A stretch of 64,000 nucleotides of DNA from Onchocerca volvulus (GCA_000499405.2 HG738138.1:15640554-15704553), one strand, 5' to 3'; counted from the first letter of the stretch, positions 14,214-29,918 are shown. Made by a program: numbers and translations. Notes: generated from the sequence alone by a model not told the origin.

Positions 14214-15030
14214 TATCCACTTAAAGAATATTATTAAATAAATTTGACGCTAAAATACTTACTTCTTTCACAGTAATTTTAAAATTCAAATAATTTACTA
14301 ATTGAAGAAAAAAATGAAATTTAATAAATTTTGTCTAATTTAGAAGAGAATTATTATGGAAGTATAGCTGATGTATTAAACGAGAATTGGCGAAAACATC
14401 ATTTCCATGATAATGAGATGTTGAAAAATTTTTAACATTGTTAGAAAGACAGTATGCAGCAAGTGATATGCAATATTTGTTAACGATAATATAGATGATG
14501 TGGACTTGTTGGCATTAATTCCATTGTAGTATGTTCATGAACAGTAGAAATGACAATATTTGATGAAAAAGAGACAAAAGTTTTTTCAGAAAAAAAAAAA
14601 AAGAGACAATTTAATAAACATATGGGGAATAGGGAAAAGAAAACGAAGTTGGAGACATGAAAAGAAAAAAAAAAGAAAAAAGAACCAAGTTGGCGATATA
14701 TTTGAAAAAATTTATTTAAATACATTTAAATATTTACATTTAAAATACATTTAAACATACATTTAAAAATTTATTTAAATATTATCATAAAATAAGATTT
14801 ATTTAAACAGGTACAGTATATAAGACACCATATCTATGACAATAACATAATTATCAAAATGATACCACAGTTAGAGTTGCCCCTCTTATACCTTATCTTT
14901 TAGTTCTATCAAAAAATATTTATTGAATAAAATTCATGCTAAAGTATTTATTTCTTTCACAATAATTTTAAGATTTATATATCAGTAGAAAAAAAATAAA
15001 ATTTAATCAATTTTGCTCAATTTCCGAGAG
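14214..15030. repeat. Diverged direct duplication of about 120 bases
   Basis: 14214-14349 and about 14905-15025 share order and wording (TATT-AATAAA-TT, GCTAAA-TA, TTTCTTTCACA-TAATTTTAA, AATTTAAT-AATTTTG-C-AATTT). The spacing is about 690 bases, with an unrelated poly-A/TTTAAA-rich stretch between. Confidence 0.6.
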
Positions 15031-15977
15031 AGTTAAGAAAATTTTCACCTGATTCAAAATTAGAAACAAATCTTTGCTTGATTCAAAATTAATTTTCTAC
15101 TTTACTTTATAAGCTAATGATTTTACTCATCCATAAGTCAAACCAATTTGACTCGTTAAATTAATAATTTTGAAATCCTTTAAGTCTTTTTAAGAAAATA
15201 TCTGATTTTTTTTAAGGCAAGCATACGAATATCCACGGACAGCCATGTCTGATAACAATTATTAACGGTCATTGGTGATAAATTTCGAAAGCATTAAATA
15301 CTGTCCTTTCAATCCCTACCTTTCATCATCTGGAAAGAAAATGAAAAAATTTTTAAAAACAAAATTAGATAAATCATGAAGAAACGAATGAATTACTAAG
15401 TAAATACCGTAAAAATAGATTTATTGGATTAATTCGAATTTAAATCCAAAAATATAAGATAGAAAAAAGAAGGAAAGCCATTAAGCATTCAGCCAAAAAA
15501 CTGCAAAAAAGAAAGAATGAAAGTTTCTCCAAGAAAAAATTAGTTATTTGAAATCTTTCCGAAAATGGAAAGAAATCGAAAAGGCCACAAATTTCGAGCT
15601 TTAAATCGACAGTGCACCAATCCCGCCTTCTAGCAAAGTGAATTATGTCTTATTAATAATATATGGCAAAATTTTCCGTAAATTATGTCAATAAATTATT
15701 TGGTGCAAATATTTTTTCGAAGACTAAATTTCTTGATATCATTACGAAACCTTTCTTTCTTTTTTTTTTTCTTTCACTCTCTCCTTTTCTCTCATTCCAT
15801 CTTAAATCACTCCATTTCAGTGAAATTGATAAGAAGATCAGAACTACGACATTAAAAATCAATTTTCCCCTTAGTTTTAAAATTTGAAATCAGCAATGTC
15901 GCTATTATTTTCCTTTGAAGTGCCTACAGCTTTATGACAAGCGTCAACTAAGTGAAATTTTGGATTAATTATGACTA

Positions 15978-16051
15978 ATTATGTAGAAGTATAATAAATC
16001 ATTCTTTCAATTTCGTGGTTTGAGAGAATGATTCACTATACTTTAACATAA
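15978..16051. ncRNA. Candidate hairpin RNA (microRNA-precursor-like)
   Basis: Two 33-base arms (15978-16010 and 16019-16051) are reverse complements except at five positions, two of which would be G-U pairs in RNA, with an eight-base loop TTTCGTGG. Length and near-perfect pairing are those of a pre-microRNA; a small inverted-repeat element is the alternative. I recognise no seed. Strand is undecided. Confidence 0.3.
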
Positions 16052-17435
16052 TAAGTTGTTGAAATTTATAAAATTTCCTTAGTATCATTTCAAAACATAA
16101 TATAATCAAGCGATTCGAGAATCCTTTTGTGTTCGATATTTTTGGAAAGGGAGCTGGCTACGATGAAAATATAAAATGATGGACAATTCTAATGAACTTT
16201 GACTTCGAAATCATAAGCAAAAGCGGATATTCTTGGCATTCTGCCAGAAATTAATAATTTCACGGTTGTTTTCTTAGAAGGAGGCATAAAAAATTCCATA
16301 TCATTTCACTGCTTTTCATTTCAAATGCGTATTTGAATATTGCTTTAGATTTCTAATACTGAATGTCCAATGAAAATACCGTAAAAAAGCTTTCCGAAAC
16401 AAAGTTTATTCATGAAAATGCAAAAAAAATTTTATTTTTTCTTCTTGAAAGAATAGAAAAAGACGTATGAGAAAATTTAAATTGGAGTCGCTAAAGTTAT
16501 TTACTATTAACCGTTACGTCAAGAATTGTTGTTGAAACAATTGTGGTTTTGATTAAAATAGTTTTTATTTGCCAATTATTGAACAATATTTGAGAATTAA
16601 TTGAAGTTTTCGGAATCATTCCAAAGTTAAATCCCATTATGAGCCGTATTTTATTTCTTGGCATTACTGTTGTCTGAATGTGACCTTGAAAATCAGAAAA
16701 TAAGTAAACAAAATAATGTTTTATATACTTATTGAAGTTCGAAATTCAGTCATCGGGTTATTTTATTCCAAATCTATTCGAATAAACAAAAGTTGGGACT
16801 GAAAAAACTTCAGTAAATTATTGCAATCCATTTATTAGATTGCTTAGAATTGAACAATCGTATAAATTTATAAAAAGGACTGACTTCAACATCTATTAAG
16901 TCAGTGCAACTTAATAGTTTTTTTAAAGCGTTGTACTCGGAACTTTGGTAATAGGAAAAATGAATTCTTTTATAATTATCAGTATTATTACCAGCTTAAG
17001 AAATACATTCGATGTATTTTATGATTTATTAAGGAATTTTTTATCGGTCAACTCATGAAGGTCCAATGATCTTCTTATTGGAATATGTTTCGTCGAAACA
17101 CAGAAGTCTGTAACAGCAAATCATCAAATAGTGATTATGACCTTTTTGAGACAAAATCAACTTTAATACTCCTTCTTTCAATCAATAATTGATCTATTTT
17201 TTGACGAATGTAATATTTCGAACGAAAAATTCAACTCATTGTTGTTCCATGACACTTTTAGATGATGATTTTTTGGTTTTCAGTCAATTCAAAAGATTCA
17301 ATAATTTGATCTATTTAATTGAAATACCAAAGGTTTTAATATGGGTGGTTTTGAGTTTTCTGGCAACTTTTGTAGCTGCAAAATGATTGGAATTGCAATT
17401 GATGATTACTCTTAATTGATCACTGCTCATTCCCG

Positions 17436-17565
17436 ATGATCGGTCGCTACACTTTTAATTCTCAAGATCACCTCATAAAACTTTTTGGAACATTATTCGA
17501 CGACCGGTCACTGCTTCCTTAATTTTTAAAATCTTCCCCATAAAAATTTTGGACCATTATAGCAT
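17436..17565. repeat. 65-base tandem duplication
   Basis: Two adjacent copies begin GATCGGTCGCT and GACCGGTCACT, and both contain TTTTAATT-TCAA-ATC-CC-CATAAAA-TTTTGGA-CATTAT. Confidence 0.8.
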
Positions 17566-19075
17566 TTTTTAATAGCAAATTCTGAATTAAATGCTTCATT
17601 GTTTTATTACAAATTGTCTATACTCCTTTACATTTTTAATTCAAAAAAAAGAAAAAAAATTCAGATTGACTTCACTTTTTGTCCAACAGTAATTTCTTTT
17701 TTTAGTTCGAAATAAATGCACAACAAAACAGCAAGTAATAAGTCATTAGCAGAAAGGCATAAAACAAGAAATGAGCATCAAAATGATTTAATATGATTAC
17801 ATTTATTTATTTGAAAATATTAGTACAAACCAGCAAAGTTCAGCGACGTGAAAAAAACTTGCAATTACTTTTGCGGTAGTCCAATATTTATTCCCATAAT
17901 GGGAAAAATATAATGGTATTATGAGTTGTCGAATTCATTTCATCACTTAGGTCTAAATAATTCTTTAAATTATTCATAAATTCTCAGCGATAATTTTCCT
18001 GAAATATGATCGAGAACTTTTACCATTTCTCATTTTATTTACTGGCCAACCTTATTTTTACGCTTGTTTTCATATTTCATATCTTCTGTCGTTCAGTAAA
18101 TCACGCCATCAATTCTTCCGTAATCTTTTACTTTGCCCCGTGAAGCATTTCGAATATTCGAAGAGGTGCTTAGAATTGAATATAATTTTGATTTTTATAA
18201 TAATTCAAACAAATCTGTTAAATATTTTCAATTCAAAGAATGCAAATTTTCTCACCATCAAATTTGTCCTTGCTGAGGTTGTTTGGTGGAATTGTTTTCG
18301 TTGTATCTTTTTTTTTCTCTCTCTCTCAATACTTGAATATTTTTTCGACTCTTTTTTTTCCCAATAAAACTATTTTGTTTTTATTTTGTAACAAAAAGTT
18401 CCAGAAATACTTCTTTAAGAAAGGTAAAATATTGGAATAGAAAGAGAAAATGATTAGAGAAGAACAAAAAATGAACTTAAATAAAATAATTACACGTTAT
18501 TTCAAATAGAATTAAACTGAGTTGGATTGAAGATTGAAACAAATTACTGACAACTAAAAATTTCGAAATATGTCCACATATGTTACATATAAAATGCATA
18601 TCACATTCTTACATGCCTGTTATTTTGTTGCAGTACAATTCAAAAATTTCAATTTAACTTCAATTTTCATATTAACCTCCTGACATTTTTATTGCATCTT
18701 TTTATTGCCTAATATATTTGCATACACATACAATTTACCATTTTTTTTACATGACAAACAGCATAATATGAAAACAAATTGATGGGATAAAATTGATAAA
18801 AATAAATTAAAAATGAAGTTAAATTTGAATGAATTGATTTTAAAATAACAAATTGCTTTTTTAATGCTTTTTACGAGATAAATCAAGTCTTTGAACTGAA
18901 AATACTAGAAATCTAAAATTTCAACTAAAAAAATTCTTTGGAAAAAAACTTCTGCTGAGATGTAATAATGTACATAATATGTTATTAATTTTGAACTAAT
19001 GTCTGTTAGGACTTGGGCATTTCATAGTGCAGCCAGTTCATTAAAATTGGATTTGTGCTGTAAAATTCTGGCCGC

Positions 19076-19215
19076 ATATATTTTCCGGCTATTTGGATGA
19101 CGGGATTGATGGACATTCGGGAGTTTGGGGTAATTGTTCCCGGACTAGTTGTGGGGTCGCTCTGAATTTTCGGGGGAAAGAATAGGCGGGGATTGCTCGG
19201 GGAGAGTAGAATCCA
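19076..19215. other. GC-rich island of unknown nature
   Basis: About 140 bases are much richer in G+C than anything nearby and have G-runs on the plus strand (CGGGGG, GCGGGG, CGGGGAG). On the minus strand a Pro-rich frame of about 42 codons crosses it and ends at 19089, but I find no matching exons. It could be a transposon fragment, a promoter-linked element for the gene downstream, or an isolated exon. Confidence 0.35.
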
Positions 19216-20256
19216 TTCATTGGGAGTTGAGAAGTAGCAAAAAAGATGTGTTTGTTAATGGAGAGTCTAAGTTTGGAAAAATTGGGAAAAAATATATTTG
19301 TCAGTGAAAACTTACGGATTGAATGTTTAACAAAAATATATCTATTGAGAAAAAGCGGTAGAAATGGAGAAACACACATGTTGATGGAAGTCAAGAAATT
19401 AAGAACGTTGAGGAAAATATATGAATTGAATGAGAAGTTGAGTGTCGCCAGAAAAAAAGCATTTTTTAAAGATTGAGACTAAAATAATTAGGAATAATGA
19501 TTACAAAGGTAGTAGAAAGTTTTCCGGAGAGGTTAAGGAGAAAAAAAGACAATGAATATGCTTTTGTGGTGGAATTTAAATTCTGAGTTTGATTTCTTCG
19601 ATTTCTCTATTGCAATGATGGTGGAGTGATTGTAAGGTATGATAGAAAAAAACAGTAGAATTAACAAGGTTAACAAAATAAGATACTGCATATGGACTGA
19701 GAAAATCAGGAAAAAACAGTTCGATTACAATTAGATGAGAAGGAAAGATTTGGTCAGCTGTCAAATATCTCCTGATATTCCATTTAAATAGGATGATTCT
19801 TCATATCAAATTAATATTTAAATTACAGGAAGGCTGGATACAAATTTTTTAAGATAGTGCTGCATCTTTCAATTGAAATCTCAAGTTCATTGGAAATCAG
19901 AAATTAGAATATGGGATATAGATATACAGAGTGGGATTGTCCTGATGAACTATAATCCATTGAGTCTTTATACAGAAAATATCAATGAAATTTAACTTTT
20001 CGAAGTTAGACAGATTTTTGGATCAATGAATTTCGATTTTTGAGCTTAGGTAACTGTTGATCTTCAGATTAATATTATTAATCTCCGGGTGGTTGTTAAC
20101 TTCTTTTTGATTTTCGGACTGTTATAGCTATTTTTGATCGTGACTAATCTATGAATTAATAATTTCATTCAATTTTTCAATTCCTCTATCTTATGCGCTC
20201 AGTTCGTTAGCTTATATTAATAATGACGCGATTACTTTGCAGTAAAAATGTGATAT

Positions 20257-20262
20257 TTTCAG
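20257..20262 (+). other. Probable trans-splice acceptor of ILF2 homologue
   Basis: TTTCAG lies 12 bases before the ATG at 20275, the normal position for a spliced-leader acceptor in nematodes. A cis-spliced 5' untranslated exon is the alternative. Confidence 0.6.
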
Positions 20263-20274
20263 ATTACTGTGGTA

Positions 20275-23076
<2,802 letters not shown>

Positions 23077-23122
23077 AAGTAGTTTAATTATACTTTGTGT
23101 TCTTTTCTCAGATACTTTACAT

Positions 23123-23128
23123 AATAAA
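23123..23128 (+). terminator. Polyadenylation signal of ILF2 homologue
   Basis: AATAAA about 47 bases after the stop codon. A second AATAAA at 23517-23522 could serve a longer 3' untranslated region. Confidence 0.55.
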
Positions 23129-23772
23129 TGTGTAGTTTTTAGGGAAATAGGAAGCCATTTTTGTCAAGTTGCATCTTTTTCTTGGTAGTGATTCATTTTC
23201 GATCGGATAAAAAAAGAAATTAATAACTTTCAAATTCATAACTTTTCAGCCGCACCAATAAGTTTGAAACGGAATATCAGATTTATTATTAATTTTGAAC
23301 TGGAAAATTACTTTATCGAATTTTTGAGTTTAATTTAATTTAATTCTCTCTCGACGACAATTTTTGGAACCTATTTTAATTTAATGCGAGCTTTGTTTTA
23401 ATATTCTATTCTACATTGATAAAAGTTGTCATTTATAAAATTTTGTATTATTTGTTTTCTGTCACATTGTTTTTTACTTTCTTTTCTCTGAATTGTTGGT
23501 GTGATAAGTACAATCTAATAAAAGTTTCAGATAAGCGCTTTTTTTTTTACATATGTTCATAGTTTAACAATGGCATTCTTTTTTAAATTACTTTGGTATT
23601 TTATCCTCCGTTTAATTATCTAAGAATGATTTCGAATATATCTGCTTAGGATGATTATATAATTTCTCTAACTATTCACTTAATAATAGTATTGCTTTTA
23701 AGTCCAGTTAATTTTCCTTTTGCCACACTCAGTCTCAGAATAGGAATGATTAATGTTTCAAAAATCGAATAT

Positions 23773-24261
23773 ATGAGTATGTAAGCTCTGTGGTCAGTCA
23801 GTCAGTCTTTTCGGTATGAGAATCGGTCGAGTATGCAGTTCAATATTTTTTCAGTGCTGAGGTGCGGGAAGTTCTGGAAGGTTTCCCTGGAAAAAAGAAA
23901 AGATTGCTAGCCTGTTTTCCGATTCCCGTTTATCTTCCTCATCCACATGATCATTCATATTACCGTTCCAAAAATCATGTCATAGGCAGTGAGTAATATT
24001 TTCTTTCGTAGTTGGAGTGATATTTATTATATTGCTGATGGAGTTAATTCCTTCATTATTTGTCTTCTTTTTTTTTTTTTTTTTTGAAGGGTCATTGTTA
24101 TGGATAATCACAGATGATGGCTCAATAACTGATACTCGTTAATGATTATCATTTGCTTGATTATGAATTTATTGAAATTTAGTTTTCCAGAACATTATGA
24201 CGCAACGCCGTATGTCATCGTTGGCCGGTCCTTTCGAATTGATGATGCCGAAATCTCTTGA
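23773..24261 (+). CDS. Possible 70-codon spliced ORF overlapping him-10 start
   Basis: Three segments join in phase: 23773-23780 (ATG, donor GTAAGC), 23855-23988 (acceptor TTTTTTCAG, donor GTGAGT) and 24191-24261 (acceptor TTTTCCAG, stop TGA). The product would be 70 residues, starting MSIAEVREVLEG and ending FRIDDAEIS. The middle exon has good splice signals and coding-like composition. The third segment reads the first exon of the NUF2 gene in a different frame, so the transcript would carry two overlapping products. I recognise no family. The alternative is that these are 5' untranslated exons of him-10; the middle exon also contains a 12-codon upstream frame starting ATGATC. Confidence 0.35.
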
Positions 24262-27200
24262 TCTAAATGCGATAACTGAAACACTAAACAGAATGTTTCC
24301 TTCACTTCAACTTTGCCCTGCTCGTATCCAAAAACCGACGGTAAGCATTCTTTAAATTTTGCATAAAGCTATCACCTTCAGGAAGAAAATATACTGCTAT
24401 TAATTATGAACTTATAATATGGTTGTGTTCTTTATATTTAACAATAATAATAAAAAAAAAAGGGGGGGAGGGGGATTAAGTTGGTGTTTTGGTGAGTAGT
24501 TTTTTTTTTTTGTATCTAAAATCCTTAGTTTTTTTTTTTTTTGCCAGGGTGTTCAAAGCAATAAATTTCATATTGGCGTTACTTTCACATCAAATAAGGC
24601 CTCTAATTTATTCTCCTGAGTGTTTTCATAACTGGAAGATTGTCTTCCTCTGTAGTAAAATCTTTTCGACTTTTTTGAAATTTATTTATATTTACCCGCA
24701 ATATCGACCAAAAAGTTGCCATGTCTCAACATTTCCTGATCGATATTGCGGGCAAAATCGTTCGATTGAATTTGAAAGTCAAATTTCTTCGCTTGAGAAT
24801 TTTTGGATTTAAGCTGCTCATCATTGGATCTTCTTTCGAGGATCCAACAGTATATTATTCTAAAATAAAAAAGGAAAGTTGGGAGGAGAAGAAAATCTAG
24901 AAATTGGAAAAGGAAAATAGCTACGTTATAGATCTTCTAAATTACCATCTGATTTTTTTCATGAAGATTTCGGATCTTTGCTGTTTCAATTTTAGATAAG
25001 AAGTAGGACTATGAATTAGCGAAATTATTGCCCCATCTGCTTTTTTCTCTGTTTCATTTCTATGTATACTATGATTTGAGCATATATTCTGTTGCTTCTC
25101 GCACTTTTAAAATATTTTATAAGCTATTATCCTTTCTGAATGAAGCTGCATATGCTTTTTTTAAGGGAAATTTGTTAAATCAGATATTATCATTTTACTC
25201 ATGTAGCAGATCAGATTTGAAGTTGATTTCATTTGCTCTTCCAAATTTCAGGCTAACAAGAAGTTAGAAGAAATCGTGAAATCACGAAATCCAATATTTT
25301 TCAAGTTCATTACGTTAAATATTTGTAGTAACGAAAGTTGCATCATACAAAATGCGTTGGTTTCAGCCTGAATTAATGTGTAATGTATATCAGCATATCA
25401 CTCAGTACATCATGGATATTCCGGATGCTATATATGCAACACCACCGTTTGCATTTAACAACGACATGGATTTATTCACTCAAGCATACCCGAAATTAGT
25501 TATCTTTCAAGCTTTGTAAGTCATCGAAGACATATTTCGCCTTCGATCGGTGCTGCCAACAATTATTTTTGCGAAAAATCATAGTTCGCTAGATCTTATT
25601 TTCTCATCTCATTATACGTTAATAAAAATGAGATCCATGAAATCTGTCATGTCAAATGTAAGATTAAATCATAAAATGTCGACAAAAATTACTGCACCAG
25701 CTATGACTGAGAATCCTTCATTTATATGAGCGCCGTGTCCAGAATGAGCTCTTCTCATTGAATTGTTATAAAATGTCTTTTAATCTGAATTCTATACGAT
25801 TTTTAACTTATGAATTATCTGCTTCTTATAAGATTTTGTTTTTTTTTTCTGCTAGATTTCGAAAAACTTTCCATTGATTGATTAATCATGAACATTCCAG
25901 ATCTGCTATTGTGGAAGATATTTCATCAAATGAGATTCAGTTCAGTTATCTTGATTTAGTTGCACCAGAACCAGGTCCAACACGAATTCTTCTTTCAACC
26001 TTGATCAATTTCATCGAATTCACAACAAATGCTATTACGGTTAGAACTGAATTAGCTCATTTTTTAATGTTATTATTTGGGAAAACAACCACAGGAAATA
26101 ATTACCATAAATTTTTATCTTTATTGTTTGGCTTTCTTATTTCCATAAATATTTTGAACTCAGAATATTTTTTTTTACGCTTATGTTGATTTTATAAACT
26201 TCATATTAATAAAATATGAAGAATGTATTTATAGTTCCTGCTGTTAGAGTAACAGCGCACTATTTACTTTTGCTTAATAATTCGATAGATGTGAAATGTT
26301 TTGATGTTTTGCAGCAGCTTTATTTGTGCGAGGTTGTTGATGCTTTCGCTACGCTTTTTCGATTTTTTTTCTTTTTTTTTTTTTCTCAGCTTAAAAGCAA
26401 AAACAGTGTAGTATTGATATGGACCATCGAAACTATTTAAAATTTAAGAGTTATTCTCTTCGGAGACATCGATTTAAGTTAGTGAATATTGTTTCAAAGT
26501 TTAGAAAGCGAACGATATATTCAACAGTGTTGATCATCGTAAAGGTGGGCTGGAATCCAAAAGACTTAATGTTATTGATCTCAGTAATGAAGTACAGCGT
26601 CTGTGTAACGAAGCAACTAATCGAAAACATTTGGAAAATGAGGTAATTGGATTACTAGCTAGATGAAGTAATCTTTTTCCAACATATTTAAGCTTCTTAT
26701 CCTGCTACATGTGGACACATGAAATCAGCGTATTATAATGTCTCGTGGAAGTGATAGCATCAAATCATATATTGTGCGAGATTGTATTTTTTTTATTGCC
26801 AATGTAGGAATACTACTGAATCAAATCTTTTTAGTTTCGTGAAAAAATGGAAATCCTAGAGCGTAGTGTAAAAGAAACTTATGTTCAAACCCAAGCAATC
26901 CAGACAGAGCTGAAAGCAATTTGTGAAGCTAATGTCGAGAATGAGAAAAAACTAGTACAGTTTTTTTTAATTCTTAAAAGTGAAAAGTGGTCTGAATGAT
27001 AACTTTTATATTTTAGATTTTATAATTTGAATTATAATCTTTTTTTCTTCAATAAAAGATCAAATTTTTTGAAAAAGATTTTGATATTTGTATATTTACA
27101 AACTTACAGGTGGAAGCAGAGAGTGAAGGTAAACGCCTAACATTTCAAATTGATGTCATTGATCGTGATATTGTCAATTCACCGGATCGTCTAAATGCTG

Positions 27201-29795
27201 ATTTAAATGAATTAACGAAGTATTTGGAAAATATTCAGAAAGAAATTTCCGTAGAAAGGCTAGTGAATAGGCGTTTTTCTTTTTTAAACTTAATAGTACT
27301 ATTTATTTTCAGGTTCTCAAAATTCTTGCTAATTTTAAAGTTGTTTTAAATTTCCTTTTTCTGTTGGATTCTAAAATTTTCTTAAAAGCTTTTAGGCTAG
27401 TAATCTAGAATTACCAATCAAGCTGAATCGATACTGTTAAATGTTAGAAAAGGAACCATAGACTACTAATAGATAGTTCAAACTTAGCAGTTCGGGCCAA
27501 TATTTGTCGGGTTGGCGATGCATATTCGGAATATATTTACGGTATCATCTATCTCAGAAAATATTTTGCAAGGAAATACTGCTGAAATATTATATTCATT
27601 CTGTTTTTCTGTGATTTCAGTCGTAAGAAATGGGAATACAAAGAGAAACAAAAGACTAGGATCATAGTTGCTCGATCTATAGAACATGTTATGGAGATTT
27701 TGAATAAATTACGTGAGCGTCAGGTGTGGATCTTATTTTTTTCTTTTTTTTTTTTTTTTGTTCATATATTTTGTGTTATGACTTTGTTTAACTCTGCGAG
27801 AACGAATAAGATTTTAATTCTGTATTAGAAAATTAGATTTTATATCTTCGACATTTTTTTTTTTTGAAAAAAATTCTTTTTTTTTTTTTTTTTTTGAAAA
27901 AAATTATTGTATTTTCCATCCGTAAATCCAGAAAAAGGAATGTCTCATTTTAATCAAAGGAAAATTTTTTTTCAAGAAAAAGAACTTTTGAAACAAAACC
28001 AGCCTTCAGAAAAAATTAATCTTAAATCAAAATTTTATCAGACATTAAATCAACTTTCCATTTAAAAAAAGACAAAGAAATAGCTTTTTTTTTTTCTCGC
28101 TTTTCCTGTTAAAATAAAAGGCCAGAAGATTTTGAAACAATATAAACTAGCTTAGTGTTGTGAGAAATGCAGCTCTTGAAAGTTATTCTCAAAATTTTGA
28201 AATAAATTAAAAAGTTGGTTTTGTTTGAAGGCTTCTTTTTTTCTGAAAAAAAAATTTTTTTAATTGAAATGAAGCATTCCTTTTTCTATTACAGAAGGAA
28301 GGTATAATAATCGATGAAACCGTAGCCGGTGCAGAAGAGCAACGTAATGAAGAAAGAGAAAGTTATATGAATATCGAAGAGAAATTGACAAAAGAAGAAA
28401 ATAAATTGCTTGAGATGAAAAAAGAGTTCGGAAAGGAAGAATCACTTCAAAATAAATCACTAAAAGACATTAAAGAACATTTGGCGACATTGAATGAGTT
28501 CGTTTTTTTTTTCTTTTTTTTTTTTTTCATTTGATTTTGTTCACTTTATTATTTAAAGCTACCTTTATTCTTTTTGACGTCTTTAAATTCATTTAAAAAG
28601 CTTAAAGTTTTTTTTTTTCCAATTCGAATTTGCCATATACATTAAAACGTATACGTGAATTGAAAAATTATTTATTTTGGCAAAATAATTTGTTGATAAA
28701 TTCATTTACTTAAAGCATTCATAATTTAACTTTTTTACTTTAAATTGTTTGATTTTATTTATTTAGTAATTTTATTATGTATTAGTATTTAATTTCGCCG
28801 TTTTATTTATTGCTTCGTTCTTTTTATTTCAAATTTTTTTCAAGCAATATCGTTTTTTCAAATGTATTACTAGTTCAATTAGTGGATGGATTAGATGAAA
28901 ACTATTTTCATGCTTGATATGAGTCGTTGTCAGATTGCCAAATGTACTACGATCTTGGTATGTAAAAGTGAAGTACTAAAGGATGCATTTCAGTGCATAT
29001 TTGGATTGTCTTTATTCATAATTTCTTTAAATAGATTCGTAAAAGAATGAACTGTGATTTAGTATACTATGAAACATTCTACTGATAAAAATATAAGTAG
29101 ATCCTTTTTGAGGTTAAATAAAGTCCGTAATTTACATTTAATTCAAGTACCATTTTGTTTAATGTACAATAGATTAATGTAAAAATGAATTTAAACTATA
29201 TCAAATTACATATCTTTTATATTTTTTCGATTTTAAATATGACATTTCTAGACAAGTGAAGAATATTCGCCGGCGAATGCAAGATTTTGATAAAGAGAAT
29301 GTAGAAGTGCAACGAGAAATCGGGAAAACAAAGAATGAAATTGTCGCATTAAATAGAGCAATGAATGCAGACATCAGAAATTTGGCTACCCGCCTTAATG
29401 AAGCGCTTAATGAAGTTCGTTGCTAAATATTTCTTCAGTCTGATTTTCAAATTTAGGAATTTTTTCTTCTTTTTCTTCTAATCTGATTTCCAAATTTAAA
29501 AATTTAGAAACACTATCATCCCATATTTACACTTTTTTGATTTAATTGCTGCGTAAATTTCAAAATTAGAATTAAAGTAGCAGCGTTTTTAGGACATTTA
29601 TACTATTAAATAGAGAATATCGTCAGTTTCATTTTATTATAGTATTTGGAAGCTGAGAAGCTCTACGAAGAAGACTGCAGCAGAATGGATAATCTGGCGA
29701 CTCATCTGATCACCATACTAAATGCTGCCGACGATGATATCTTATTAGATACGTCACTATCAAGCAGTATATTGAGTGAACGAAATGTAAATTAG
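24197..29795 (+). CDS. him-10: NUF2 / HIM-10 kinetochore protein
   Basis: Subunit of the NDC80 complex, which ties kinetochores to spindle microtubules; nematode NUF2 is named HIM-10. Ten exons: 24197-24340, 25367-25515, 25901-26039, 26505-26642, 26835-26954, 27110-27258, 27621-27723, 28295-28497, 29252-29414, 29643-29795 (stop). All phases agree, giving 486 residues (human NUF2 has 464). The N-terminal calponin-homology part (about residues 18-145) is followed by coiled coil to the end. Family blocks are QPELMCNVYQHITQYIMDI (its CAG overlaps the acceptor), APEPGPTRILLSTLINFIEF and DIVNSPDRLN; the spacing between the last two matches human NUF2. The ATG lies six bases after an acceptor at 24189-24190, probably a spliced-leader site. 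Intron 6 seems to use a GC donor (AG/GCTAGT), the only choice there that joins to the strong TTTCAG acceptor at 27620 in phase. Introns 8 and 9 use GTTCGT donors. Confidence 0.9.
24695..24752. repeat. Perfect 13-base inverted repeat in him-10 intron 1
   Basis: CCCGCAATATCGA (24695-24707) and its exact complement TCGATATTGCGGG (24740-24752) enclose a 32-base loop. The arms are more GC-rich than the intron around them. Confidence 0.7.
24824..24847. repeat. Short hairpin in him-10 intron 1
   Basis: TTGGATCTTC, a four-base loop TTTC, and GAGGATCCAA form a 10-base stem with one G-U type mismatch, about 70 bases after the preceding inverted repeat. Confidence 0.6.
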
Positions 29796-29918
29796 ATATG
29801 ATAAAAAATCAAAGGAAGTCAACTTTTCAGATATTGAACTTTATTGTCATTCGAATTTTTTCTCTTGAGATTTGATTTATAATTCGTTTTAAAATAACAT
29901 AAATGAGAAGTAAGAGAT

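Larger units (their letters stand above)
11536..20260. other. Gene-poor intergenic region
   Basis: About 8.7 kb between the DM-domain gene and the ILF2 homologue, without a supported coding exon. Contents are listed separately: an AAT/AAG microsatellite, a GA tract, a minisatellite, a diverged duplication, a hairpin, a 65-base tandem duplication and a GC-rich patch. Open frames up to about 100 codons occur (19089-19394 minus, 19246-19476 plus) but lack family resemblance. Additional 5' exons of the DM gene could lie here. Confidence 0.5.

Noticed and set aside
19246..19476. 76-codon plus-strand ORF upstream of ILF2
   Set aside because: Charged and Leu-rich but without homologue, splice context or good start context; this length is common by chance in such DNA.
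23100..24190. Possible operon of ILF2 and him-10
   Set aside because: The coding regions are 1.1 kb apart; classical nematode operon spacing is near 100 bases, and no SL2-type signal can be judged by eye.
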